A stretch of DNA of 64,000 nt from Piscinibacter gummiphilus (GTDB lineage: Bacteria; Pseudomonadota; Gammaproteobacteria; Burkholderiales; Burkholderiaceae_C), in NCBI RefSeq assembly GCF_032681285.1, contig NZ_CP136336.1, positions 5,319,001 through 5,383,000 of the forward strand. Direction: 5' to 3'. The notes under the pieces are model-generated. The model was not told the origin of the DNA, ran no database searches, and worked only from the letters and a program-made list of their open reading frames with translations. The position numbers were made by a program, and so were the translations under genes. Positions within the stretch are counted from its first letter, which is position 1, and each line of letters begins with the position of its first letter. Below, piece by piece: positions 17,521 through 25,615 of the stretch.

Positions 17521-18861
17521 TCAGCGCGCCCCGGGCCAGACGCCGGGCCGCACGCTCGACGCGGTGATGAGCCCGTAGGCCGCGATGCCGAGCGCCACGC
17601 CGATGAAATGGCCTTCCAGGCCCAGGCCGAGCCCGTTGGCCAGCCACGCGCCCACGCCCACCGCGAGCGTGATGCGCGTGAGCCCTGCCACCACCGGCCA
17701 CACCATGCGGCCCGCACCCATGCAGCCGAAGTACATCGCCATGCCGAGGCCGAAGCCGCCGAACGCGAGGCCGGTGTACTGCAGACCTCGCGCCGCGGTG
17801 ATGGCCACCTGCAGGTCGCTCGTGAAGAAGAGCGCGAACTGCAAGGGCCAGCTCGCCACCCCCAGCCCCACCGCGCCCGAGACGACGAGCGACAGCAGCC
17901 CGCCCACCCACGCGGTGCGGCGCGCGGTGGCCCAGTCACCGGCCCCGACCGCGCGGCCGACCAGCGCCGTGAGCGCCGAGCCCACGCCGAAAGCCAGCGG
18001 CACGATGAGGAATTCGAGACGCGCCGCGATGCCGTAGGCCGCCACCGCCGCCACCCCATAACCCTTGAGCTGTGCGGTGACGAGGATGGTGGTGAGGTTG
18101 GCCACGGCCGCCAGCGTGCAGGCGACCGCCCCCACCGCCAGGATGCGCTTGAAGAGCGTCCACGACGGCTGCACCCGCAGGCTGGGCACGAAGCCCGCAC
18201 CGCCGCGGAAGACCACGAAGGCCATGGCGGCCGCGGCCACGCACTGCACCAGCGCCTGCGCCGCGCCCACGCCGGCGAGGCCGAAGCCCATCGGCTCGGC
18301 CAGCAGGTAGGCGAGCAGCGGGAAGGCGAGCGCGGTGAGCAGCAACGTGCGCGCCGCCACCGCATGCTGCCCACCACCGCGCAGCACCGAGGCGAGCGTG
18401 TTCGACAACCACGCCGGAATCGCCCCGAGGCCGAACAGCCAGAACGCATAGACCACCGCCGCGTCGGCCGCGTCGGCGCCGGCCACCGCCGTGAGCATGG
18501 GCCGCGCGAACACCGACAGGCCGAGCGCGAACAGCAGCCCGAAGCTCACCGCGATGATGAGCGCGTGCAGCACCAGCGCCGAGGCTTCGTCGCGCTTGCC
18601 GGCGCCGAGCGTGCGCGCCACCGCCGACACCACGCCGCCGCCCATCGCGCCAGCCGACATCTGTTGCAGCAGCAGCGCAAAGGGCAGCAGCACCGCCCAG
18701 CCGGCGAGCGCCGCCGTGCCCTGGCGCGCGGCGAGCCAGGTCTCGACCAGCTGCGCGCCCACCTGCAGCAGCGCGAGCAGCGTGGTCGGCGCCGCCAGCG
18801 CCATGACCTGCTTCAGCAAGGCCCGCGGCGGGGCGACCGCGGCGGCCAGCGTCGCCGTCAT
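17521..18861 (-). CDS. MATE-family efflux transporter
   Basis: The 446-residue protein has the twelve-helix profile of a multidrug and toxin extrusion transporter with an internal repeat of about 220 residues. Family features include LVETWLAARQGTAALAGWA near helix 2, QMSAGAMGGGVVSAVARTLGAG, and the paired second-half block ALTALVGRAVGAGD. These carriers export cationic compounds using Na+ or H+. It stands alone on the minus strand, 65 bp downstream of the beta-lactamase-like gene's end. Confidence 0.9.
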   Translation of the reverse strand: MTATLAAAVAPPRALLKQVMALAAPTTLLALLQVGAQLVETWLAARQGTAALAGWAVLLPFALLLQQMSAGAMGGGVVSAVARTLGAGKRDEASALVLHALIIAVSFGLLFALGLSVFARPMLTAVAGADAADAAVVYAFWLFGLGAIPAWLSNTLASVLRGGGQHAVAARTLLLTALAFPLLAYLLAEPMGFGLAGVGAAQALVQCVAAAAMAFVVFRGGAGFVPSLRVQPSWTLFKRILAVGAVACTLAAVANLTTILVTAQLKGYGVAAVAAYGIAARLEFLIVPLAFGVGSALTALVGRAVGAGDWATARRTAWVGGLLSLVVSGAVGLGVASWPLQFALFFTSDLQVAITAARGLQYTGLAFGGFGLGMAMYFGCMGAGRMVWPVVAGLTRITLAVGVGAWLANGLGLGLEGHFIGVALGIAAYGLITASSVRPGVWPGAR

Positions 18862-18926
18862 GGCTGGCGATAGATGATGGTCATCATCTGACCATCGTAG
18901 CGGGCCGTGGCGGTTTGTGCTGACGC

Positions 18927-20282
18927 TCAGCGGACAACGACGTTCTGCTGGGCGAGCGCCTCGATGACATCGGCCACCAGCCGCCCGGCCTGCACTCGGC
19001 CGCCGCCCGCCTCGTGCGTGAGCCCGAAGCGCACGATCACGAGCTGCTGGCTCGGCACGACGATCAGGTACTGCCCGAGGTAGCCGTAGCCGAAATAGGC
19101 ATCGGCCGGCGCGCCTGGCAGGCCCCAGGGGAAGCCGAGCGGGTGGCGACTGGTCGCCGGCACGTTGAGCCAGAAACCGGCGCCGTAGCCGGTGTCGAGG
19201 GTCTGGGTCGCCGCCTGGCGTGCCCAGTTCAGCGGCAGCAGGCGCTCACCGCCCACCTCGCCGTCGTTCAGGTACAGCAAGCCGAGCTTGGCCCAGTCGC
19301 GCGCCGTGCCGTAGAAGTGGCTCGCGCCCACCGGCGTGCCGGCGGCGTCGAACTCCATCACCACCGAGCGCATGCCCAGCCGGCCGAAGAGTTCGGCGTG
19401 GGCGAAGCGCTGCACGTCGGCCGCGGTGCCGCCGACCGCATCGCGGATCGCCTTCGAGGCGCGCATGTAGCCGGGGTCGGAGTAGTCCCAGCGGGTGCCG
19501 GGCGGCACCTCCTGCGGGCGGCTCTCCGCGTAGGCGGCCATGTCGGGCTCGAGCGACCACATGCGGGTGGCGTCGTCGAAGCCGTTGTAGCCGCGAAAGC
19601 GCGCCTTGCCCTCGGTCATGCGCAGCAGCGGGTCGAGCGGCCTCGGGTCGAGCCGGCCCTGCAAGGCGAGCACGCCCACCAGCGCGTGCGTGGCCGACTT
19701 GCTGATGGAATGCGCATGCCAGGCGGTGTGCATCGTCAGGTCGGGCGCGTAACGCTCGGCGACGACACGCCCGCGGTGCAGCACGACCACTGCCTTGGTG
19801 GCCTGCCACGACGGGTCGAACGCCGCGTCGAGTGCGGCCTGCAGCTTCGGGGAGGAAGGCGTGACCAGTCCGGGGCCGGCGATCTCGGGGAGCACCGGCG
19901 TCACGGGCGCCTCGACCCGCGCGGGCACGGCCGGCGGGATGCGCCCGTTGTCGAGCAGGCAGCCCATGCCGTCGCGGTAGACGGCGCGGCTGGGAAAGCC
20001 GCCGAAGGCGGTGGCGCGCACCTGGCGCCGGGGGCGGTCGAGCTCATAGTGCAGGCCCCAGTCGAGCAGCCACATGCCGCCTTGCGGCCGCATCTCCTCG
20101 CGGTAGGCCTGGTCGACATCGCGGCCCGACACGAAGACCGCCGAACACAGCGCCTGGCTGACGCCGGACGTGGCCACCTTGAGGCCGTGGCCGGGCGACA
20201 AGGTCGTGCAACCGGCCAAAGCGCCGATGGCCGCCCCGCCGGCCAAAAGCCAGCCCAGTCGAAAAGAGAAGGTCATGGTCAT
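18927..20282 (-). CDS. Beta-lactamase-fold serine hydrolase lipoprotein
   Basis: The 451-residue protein begins with a lipoprotein signal (IGALAGC, Cys25). After an extra N-terminal region of about 140 residues comes a class C beta-lactamase/DD-peptidase-like domain with SxxK as SISK (Ser192, Lys195) and a Tyr-containing second motif in WDYSDPGYM. Members of this group are usually esterases or peptidases rather than antibiotic-resistance enzymes, so no resistance should be inferred. Next in the divergent order is an AraC regulator 114 bp upstream on the same strand. Confidence 0.85.
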   Translation of the reverse strand: MTMTFSFRLGWLLAGGAAIGALAGCTTLSPGHGLKVATSGVSQALCSAVFVSGRDVDQAYREEMRPQGGMWLLDWGLHYELDRPRRQVRATAFGGFPSRAVYRDGMGCLLDNGRIPPAVPARVEAPVTPVLPEIAGPGLVTPSSPKLQAALDAAFDPSWQATKAVVVLHRGRVVAERYAPDLTMHTAWHAHSISKSATHALVGVLALQGRLDPRPLDPLLRMTEGKARFRGYNGFDDATRMWSLEPDMAAYAESRPQEVPPGTRWDYSDPGYMRASKAIRDAVGGTAADVQRFAHAELFGRLGMRSVVMEFDAAGTPVGASHFYGTARDWAKLGLLYLNDGEVGGERLLPLNWARQAATQTLDTGYGAGFWLNVPATSRHPLGFPWGLPGAPADAYFGYGYLGQYLIVVPSQQLVIVRFGLTHEAGGGRVQAGRLVADVIEALAQQNVVVR

Positions 20283-20396
20283 GAAAGCTCCTGTGGATGT
20301 GGAGCCCTCAGGATGCGCAGCCGCGCGTTGCCGGTCTCGCCGATGCCGGAATCGGCTGGTCGATTTCTGGAATCGGCCAGCGAAACGGAAAAAACC

Positions 20397-21476
20397 TCAA
20401 GCGGAGCCGGTCTGGCCCGCCCTGCGGAATTCAGTGGGGGTCTGTCCGGTCTCGGCCTTGAAGGCGCGGTTGAACGGGCCGAGCGACTGGAAGCCGGCGT
20501 CCATCGCCAGCGTCAGCACCGGCACCGTGGCCTGGCCCGGGTCGGCGAGCGCCGCCTTCACCTCGTCGACCCGGTAGCGGTTCAGGAAGGCGTTGAAGTT
20601 GCGGTACCCCAGACGCTGGTTGATCGCCCGGCGCAGCCGGTATTCCGGGACCGCCATCCGCCGGGCCAGTGCGGCGATGGTCAGGCCCTCTTCGCGGTAG
20701 ACGCGCTCGGCCCGCATCAGCGATTCGAGCCGTCCGACCAGGGCCGCCTCGGCCGGGTCGTCGGGCTTGTCTGGCACCGACGGCTGTGGCGCCCTGGCCT
20801 CGGCGATCGTGCCGATGAACAGGTCGTCGGCCACGCGGAGGATGCGCCCCGCCGCCACCCCCGCAATGACCGACAGGGCCAGCAGATCGACCTGGCCGCG
20901 CCAGACCTCGCCGGCGGCACCCGGCAGCAGCCGCAGCCCCATGTTGACGAGGGTGTAGGCGCCGCCCGCCCCGACGATGAAAACCCGCAGGCGGCGGCGC
21001 CGCTCGACCAGGTCGGCCCCCCAGGACGCCAGCGACTGCGCCATCGCCAGGCCCGCGAAGCCCAGGGTGGCCAACGCCACGACCACGTCGATCGCCGGCC
21101 GCGCCGGCACGAAGCGGTAGGCCAGCGCGAGCGCGGCCATCGCCGCCCACGCCAGCGCATGGACAGGCCGCAGCCGGAACTCGTCATCGAACACCGAGCG
21201 CGAGAAGAGCCAGAACACCACCGCGTTGCCGGTCGACAGCACCGCCAGCGGCGCGCGTACCACCGGGGGCCAGGCCATGAAGCCGGCACTCGACTGCAGC
21301 GCATAGGCGGCGACGCCGACACACAGGGCGGCACCCAGGCCGAGCGCCGTGCGCACCCGGCCGGGTGGCAGGCTGGCGCAGCGGCCGGCGAGCAGCGCCG
21401 CAACGAACACCATCAGCGTCACCAGGCCGATGCGCAGCACGAAGTCGAGCGTGTGAAGAGGCGTCTGGGTGTCCAT
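20397..21476 (-). CDS. Membrane-bound AraC-family regulator
   Basis: The 359-residue protein has about six to seven N-terminal hydrophobic helices (residues 8-225) and a C-terminal AraC DNA-binding domain with two helix-turn-helix segments: LTIAALARRMAVPEYRLRRAI and LTLAMDAGFQSLGPFNRAFK, followed by TGQTPTEFR. The layout matches inner-membrane AraC regulators that sense a signal through the membrane part. It may control the neighbouring beta-lactamase-like gene on the same strand or the divergent yceI-like gene 87 bp away. The start at 21476 excludes a long antisense extension through yceI. Confidence 0.87.
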   Translation of the reverse strand: MDTQTPLHTLDFVLRIGLVTLMVFVAALLAGRCASLPPGRVRTALGLGAALCVGVAAYALQSSAGFMAWPPVVRAPLAVLSTGNAVVFWLFSRSVFDDEFRLRPVHALAWAAMAALALAYRFVPARPAIDVVVALATLGFAGLAMAQSLASWGADLVERRRRLRVFIVGAGGAYTLVNMGLRLLPGAAGEVWRGQVDLLALSVIAGVAAGRILRVADDLFIGTIAEARAPQPSVPDKPDDPAEAALVGRLESLMRAERVYREEGLTIAALARRMAVPEYRLRRAINQRLGYRNFNAFLNRYRVDEVKAALADPGQATVPVLTLAMDAGFQSLGPFNRAFKAETGQTPTEFRRAGQTGSA

Positions 21477-21563
21477 GCCGGAAGGGCCGAATACGGGAAA
21501 CGGCGGGCGCATCGTAGCCGGCCATGGCACCATCGCCGCCTCCTGTTCCACTGCCCACCCTCG

Positions 21564-22133
21564 ATGAAAGCACCCGTCCTGTCTGCCGTGCTGGCCGCCG
21601 TCGGCGCCGCCCACGCCGCCCCCGCCACCTACAGCGTCGACCCGATGCACACCTTCCCGAGCTTCGAGGCCGATCACATGGGCATGTCGATGTGGCGCGG
21701 CAAGATCAACAAGAACGCCGGCACCATCACGCTCGACAAGGCCGCGGGCGCCGGCAAGGTCGACATCACGATGGACATGACGAGCATCGACTTCGGCCTC
21801 GACATCATGAACAGCAAGGCGCGCGAAGCCGAGCTCTTCGACACCGCGAAGTTTCCGCAGGCGCGCTACACCGGCCGGCTCGACGGCTTCCAGAACGGCG
21901 CACCCTCGCGCGTGGTGGGCGAGCTCACGCTGCATGGCGTCACCAAGCCCGTCACCCTCACGATCCATAGCTTCAAGTGCATCCCGCACCCCATGCTCAA
22001 GCGCGACTGGTGCGGCGCCGATGCGTCGACCACGATCAACCGTGCCGACTTCGGCATCGACGCCGGCAAGGACTGGGGCTTCAAGATGGACGTCGGCTTG
22101 CGCATTCAGGTGGAAGCGGTGCAGGCGGAGTGA
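21564..22133 (+). CDS. YceI-family periplasmic protein
   Basis: The 189-residue protein has a signal peptide cut near AAHAAPA and a lipocalin-like YceI domain (YSVDPMHTFPSFEADHMGMS, then AREAELFDTAKFPQARYTG, and GELTLHGVTKPVTLTI). YceI proteins bind isoprenoid or amphiphilic ligands in the periplasm and are often linked to stress or quinone metabolism. A GVTKPVTL motif and the pair of Cys in CIPHPMLKRDWCG are typical of the proteobacterial subgroup. The 3' end overlaps the convergent EamA gene by 53 bp. Confidence 0.9.
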   Translation: MKAPVLSAVLAAVGAAHAAPATYSVDPMHTFPSFEADHMGMSMWRGKINKNAGTITLDKAAGAGKVDITMDMTSIDFGLDIMNSKAREAELFDTAKFPQARYTGRLDGFQNGAPSRVVGELTLHGVTKPVTLTIHSFKCIPHPMLKRDWCGADASTTINRADFGIDAGKDWGFKMDVGLRIQVEAVQAE

Positions 22134-23019
22134 TGACCACCCTGCGTCCGCGCTTGAGGCTCAGCAGCGCCAGCGCCATCAGCGCTGCGCCCGCGAGCTG
22201 CACGCCACTCAAGGCGCGGCCGTAGACCACCCAGTCGACGACGATCGCCGCCAGCGGATAGACGAACTGCAGCACCGCGATGCGGTCGGTCGGCAGCCGG
22301 GCCATGCCGGCATAGAGCAGCACGTAGGAGAGGCCGGTGTGCAGCACGCCGAGCCCGGCGAGCCACCCCCACGCCGCTGCACCTGAAGGCCAGCCGTGCA
22401 GCACCGGCCACATCACCAGCAGCACGGTGCCGACCGCGCACTGCCACCACGCCATCGCGAGCGAGCCGACTTCTTGCGCCGCCTTGGCGATCAGCGTGAC
22501 GAGTGCATAGCTCAGCGAGCCGCCCAGGCACATCAGGAGGCCCAGCGCATACCGCTCGGGATCGGCCGGCCATGATTCATCGAGCAGGCCCGAGGCGAGC
22601 CCCAGGCCCAGCAGCGCCACGAGCACCGCGCCCCACTGCCGCCGCGTCACCGGCTGGTGCCACCACCACGCGCCCAGCACCAGCACCCACAGCGGCTGCA
22701 CGTGGAACACCACCGTCGCGACGCCGATCGAGGTGCGCGGGATCGCCGCGAAGAAGAGTCCCCAGTTGAGGAGCATCAGCAGCGCCGCGGTCAGCGCCCA
22801 GCGCCAGGCCCGCCACGGCAGGCGCAGCTCGCCCAGGCGCCGCGAGGCCGCGGCCCACCCGGTCAAGGCAAGCAGCCCGAAGGCACACCGGCTCCACACC
22901 GTGGTGAGCGGGTGCGCGCCGGCTTCTTCGACGAAGACGCCGAGCGTGCCCAGCAGCAGGCCGCCGGCGACCATGAGGGTGGTGCCGTGGCGAGAAGACG
23001 CGCTGTCGTTCGGGCTCAT
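22081..23019 (-). CDS. EamA/DMT-family permease
   Basis: The 312-residue protein has ten membrane helices in two EamA repeats (GGLLLGTLGVFVEEAGAHPL starts the first; ALGLLMCLGGSLSYALVTLI starts the second). It belongs to the drug/metabolite transporter superfamily; the substrate is unknown. It is divergent from a LysR regulator (85-bp gap), the usual sign of local regulation. The C-terminal 20 residues (PAPLPPECASRRPS) overlap the end of the yceI-like gene. Confidence 0.87.
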   Translation of the reverse strand: MSPNDSASSRHGTTLMVAGGLLLGTLGVFVEEAGAHPLTTVWSRCAFGLLALTGWAAASRRLGELRLPWRAWRWALTAALLMLLNWGLFFAAIPRTSIGVATVVFHVQPLWVLVLGAWWWHQPVTRRQWGAVLVALLGLGLASGLLDESWPADPERYALGLLMCLGGSLSYALVTLIAKAAQEVGSLAMAWWQCAVGTVLLVMWPVLHGWPSGAAAWGWLAGLGVLHTGLSYVLLYAGMARLPTDRIAVLQFVYPLAAIVVDWVVYGRALSGVQLAGAALMALALLSLKRGRRVVITPPAPLPPECASRRPS

Positions 23020-23103
23020 GCACGGCACTGTGGCGGCGCACCGCCGTCCCGTAAAGCGCATACTTCTGACACCTTCCATTCGCTTTTCGAATCGCTGAAC
23101 CGC

Positions 23104-23973
23104 ATGGCCTCGACCGACCTGCAACTCGACTGGCTGCGCGCCTTCGTCGCCGTGGTCGACGCCGGCTCGCTGACCGCGGCAGCGCCCCTCGTGCACCGTT
23201 CGCAATCGGCGCTGAGCATGCAGCTCAAGAAACTCGAAGACGCGATCGGCCGCCCGGTGCTGAGCCGGGGCCCGCGGCTGCTGGAACTCACGCCGAGCGG
23301 GCACGAGTTGCTCGGGTATGCGCGGCGTGTGCTCGCCTTGCACGACGAAGCCGTCGCCGCGCTGCGCGGCCCGGCGCTCACCGGCCGCGTGACGCTCGGC
23401 GTGCCCGACGACTACGCCGTGGCCTACCTCGCACCCGTGCTGCGCAGCTTCGCGGCGCGCCACGCCGGTGTCGAACTCACGCTGGTGTGCGAGCAGTCGA
23501 CGCTGCTGATCCCGAAGCTGCAGCGCGGCGAACTCGACCTCGCCGTCGTCACGCGGGACCGGCCGCAGCGCGGCACCTTCCTCTTCCACGAGCCGCTGGT
23601 CTGGGTGGGCGCGGCGCAGCATGAAGCGTGGCGGCGCGAGCCGCTGCCCATCGCCATCTACGAACCCGGCAGCCGCGCGCGCCGCGATGCGCTGGCCGCG
23701 CTGGCCGCCCACGGCCGCGCGCACCGCATCGTCTACAACAGCTCCAGCCTGCCCGGCCATGTGGCGGCGGTCGAGAGCGGGCTCGCCATCGCCGCGCTCA
23801 CCCGCTGCAGCGTGCCACCCGGCCTGCAGGTCCTTGGGGAACGGCACGGGCTGCCGGCCCTGCCGGCCATGGACGTGGCAGCGCTGCGCAGCAAGGCCTC
23901 GAGCGGCTCCCCCGCGGTCGATGCCTTGCACGAGCAATTGATCCAGACCCTGCGCCGCCCCGGGTTGAATTGA
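23104..23973 (+). CDS. LysR-family transcriptional regulator
   Basis: The 289-residue regulator has the N-terminal winged helix (LQLDWLRAFVAVVDAGSLTAAAPLVHRSQ pattern, residues 5-65) and a periplasmic-binding-type effector domain. It is divergent from the EamA permease, which it likely regulates. Its effector is unknown; the effector domain is somewhat shorter than typical. The start MASTDLQLDWLRAF fits the family. Confidence 0.9.
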   Translation: MASTDLQLDWLRAFVAVVDAGSLTAAAPLVHRSQSALSMQLKKLEDAIGRPVLSRGPRLLELTPSGHELLGYARRVLALHDEAVAALRGPALTGRVTLGVPDDYAVAYLAPVLRSFAARHAGVELTLVCEQSTLLIPKLQRGELDLAVVTRDRPQRGTFLFHEPLVWVGAAQHEAWRREPLPIAIYEPGSRARRDALAALAAHGRAHRIVYNSSSLPGHVAAVESGLAIAALTRCSVPPGLQVLGERHGLPALPAMDVAALRSKASSGSPAVDALHEQLIQTLRRPGLN

Positions 23974-24089
23974 TGCAGTGCCACAAATCCGCCGGCCGAT
24001 GACGGTCGACCGGCCGGTTGTCCTACAGGCAAGACGCGGCGCTTCCGCGACGATGACGCCAACGTTGTCACCCCCTCACGGAGTTCCTC

Positions 24090-24359
24090 ATGTCGTTTGC
24101 CACTGCACAGACCTACGGTCGTCACCACCCCGCCGCGGCCCAGCATGGCCTCACCCGCCATGAAGTCCTGCGCGATGCGCTGCTGGACACGGTCGACCTG
24201 CTGCAGCGCCGCCGCGCCGACCTCGTCGACGAAACCTTCATCGACAACTACGTGGCCCTGGGCTGGCTCGAATGGCACGGCGGCCAGCTGCGCGTGAGCG
24301 CGCTCGGCAGCACGATCTGCCAGCAGATGTCGGAGCGCCTGTCGCCGCTCGACTCCTGA
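24090..24359 (+). CDS. Small conserved protein, unknown function
   Basis: The 89-residue protein is soluble, with a helical middle (LTRHEVLRDALLDTVDLLQRR) and a C-terminal part resembling the wing of a small winged-helix fold (YVALGWLEWHGGQLRVSALG). That resemblance is my impression only. AGGAG is not obvious, but CGGAG at 24079 is a possible ribosome site. It stands between a LysR gene and the convergent HxlR gene (18-bp gap). Confidence 0.6.
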   Translation: MSFATAQTYGRHHPAAAQHGLTRHEVLRDALLDTVDLLQRRRADLVDETFIDNYVALGWLEWHGGQLRVSALGSTICQQMSERLSPLDS

Positions 24360-24377
24360 GCGTCTCTCGCGTCGCGT

Positions 24378-25046
24378 TCAGCCCGCAGCCGGCACCGGCT
24401 CGGGCAACACAAAGAGCGTGACGAAACGCTTGACGGCGGCCTTGTCGCCGTCGATGGCGAGGTCGCCGGCCTTCACCGCCTCGGTGAGCTTGCGGCCGCC
24501 ATAGAGCACCTCGGCCAGTGCCGCCGTGGTGCCCGTGATCGCCGCATCGGGCCGCTCGGCCTCGCCGCGCTCGACGACGATGGCACCCTCGGCCACCGCC
24601 GCATGAAAGCGCTCGTCGCCCAGCCTCAACCCGATCGTGGCGCGGAAGTCGCCTGCAAGATCGGCACTGAAGAGCGTCTGCAAGGACATCATCAGCGACG
24701 CCGTCGACACCGGCAGCCCCTGCGTCATCAAGGGCGAGCGTGAGCCCCAGCGGCCGAGCGCCATCAGCAGCGGCGCGAGTTCGCGCCCCCAATCGGTGAG
24801 CTCGTAAACGTAGGTGGCGGCCGGCGGCAGCAGGCGGCGCCGGCGCAACACCGAGGCCTGCTCCAGCTCTTCGAGCCGCAGCGTCAGCACGTTGGGGCTG
24901 ATGCCTGGCAAGCCGGCCCGCAGGTCGGTGAAGCGCTTGCCACCGAACACCAGCTCGCGCACGATGAGCAGCGCCCAGCGCTCCCCGACCAAGTCGAGTG
25001 CGTGCGCGGCGGCACACCCGTCTTCGTAACTGCGCTTGAAGCTCAT
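24378..25046 (-). CDS. HxlR-type regulator with SCP2-like C-terminal domain
   Basis: The 222-residue protein has an N-terminal HxlR winged helix (DLVGERWALLIVRELVFGGK, residues 15-95), with Cys11 in YEDGCAAAH at the usual redox/ligand-sensing position of the family. A second domain (about 120-215) resembles the SCP2 sterol-carrier fold (RLGDERFHAAVAEGAIVVERG, then LAEVLYGGRKLTEAVKAGDL). This pairing occurs in many HxlR regulators. It is divergent from a VOC-MFS gene pair across a nested palindrome, so it probably controls both. Confidence 0.88.
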   Translation of the reverse strand: MSFKRSYEDGCAAAHALDLVGERWALLIVRELVFGGKRFTDLRAGLPGISPNVLTLRLEELEQASVLRRRRLLPPAATYVYELTDWGRELAPLLMALGRWGSRSPLMTQGLPVSTASLMMSLQTLFSADLAGDFRATIGLRLGDERFHAAVAEGAIVVERGEAERPDAAITGTTAALAEVLYGGRKLTEAVKAGDLAIDGDKAAVKRFVTLFVLPEPVPAAG

Positions 25047-25067
25047 GGGAGGCAGTCTACCGTCAAA

Positions 25068-25101
25068 TCCTGACTCGCAACTTGTCAGTTGTTTTTCAGG
25101 A
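25068..25101. promoter_or_regulatory. Nested palindrome, probable HxlR operator
   Basis: Two inverted repeats share one centre at 25084/25085: the inner CAACT-TGTC-AGTTG (25078-25091) and the outer TCCTGA (25068-25073) with TCAGGA (25096-25101). The island is AT-richer than its surroundings and sits between the divergent HxlR gene and the VOC gene, where an autoregulator and pump repressor would bind. Confidence 0.5.
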
Positions 25102-25151
25102 CTAACCTGCTTAGACTGGCCGCCCAACTCCCACCCCACTGGAGCCCGACC

Positions 25152-25595
25152 ATGAGCACACCCACCCTCGACCCCTACCTCAACTTCGACGGCAACTGTG
25201 CCGAAGCGATGCGCTTCTACGAGAAGACGCTCGGCGGCAAACTCGAAATGATGATGAAGATGTCGGAGTCGCCCGACCCGTCGATGTGCCCGCCCCCGGG
25301 GTCGCCGGCCGAGGTGGCCGACCGCATCCTCCACGCCTCGCTGCTGCTCGGCCAGCAGCGCATCCTCGCCTCCGACACCATGCCCGGCCAGACCTACGAG
25401 GGGCAGAAAGGCGTGGCGCTCACCCTCGGTTACCAGACGGTCGACGAGGCACGCAAGGTGTTCGACGCGCTGTCGCCCGGCGGCCGTATCGACATGCCGC
25501 TCGCGCCCACCTTCTGGGCCGAGGCCTTCGGCGCCGTGGTCGACCGCTTCGGCACCTGCTGGCTGGTCAATGGCGGCCCCAAGGACCTAGGCTGA
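25152..25595 (+). CDS. VOC/glyoxalase-fold protein, PhnB-like
   Basis: The 147-residue protein belongs to the vicinal-oxygen-chelate superfamily, PhnB-like group. Key parts are PYLNFDGNCAEAMRFYEKTLGG at the start, a central MPGQTYEGQKGVALTLGY and the ending FWAEAFGAVVDRFGTCWLVN. Many such proteins bind or modify small toxic molecules; the substrate is unknown here. It is followed 20 bp later by an MFS exporter and faces an HxlR repressor, so the module looks like an inducible detoxification/export unit. Confidence 0.87.
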   Translation: MSTPTLDPYLNFDGNCAEAMRFYEKTLGGKLEMMMKMSESPDPSMCPPPGSPAEVADRILHASLLLGQQRILASDTMPGQTYEGQKGVALTLGYQTVDEARKVFDALSPGGRIDMPLAPTFWAEAFGAVVDRFGTCWLVNGGPKDLG

Positions 25596-25615
25596 ACAAG
25601 AACACAAGGAAGCTC

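Noticed and set aside
18927..20282. Antibiotic-resistance beta-lactamase
   Set aside because: It is a lipoprotein of the esterase/peptidase-like serine hydrolase group with an extra N-terminal region. The fold alone does not support resistance.
15811..22133. Two plus-strand open frames of over 1000 codons (15811-18873 and 19014-22133)
   Set aside because: They run antisense through SDR, MATE, beta-lactamase-like and AraC genes with His/Arg-rich low-complexity translation. Only the last 189 codons of the second, the YceI gene at 21564, are real.
23992..24017. CCGGCCG/CGGCCGG dyad after the LysR gene as terminator
   Set aside because: The loop is 12 bases, the stem only 7 bp and no T-run follows; such GC dyads are frequent by chance here.
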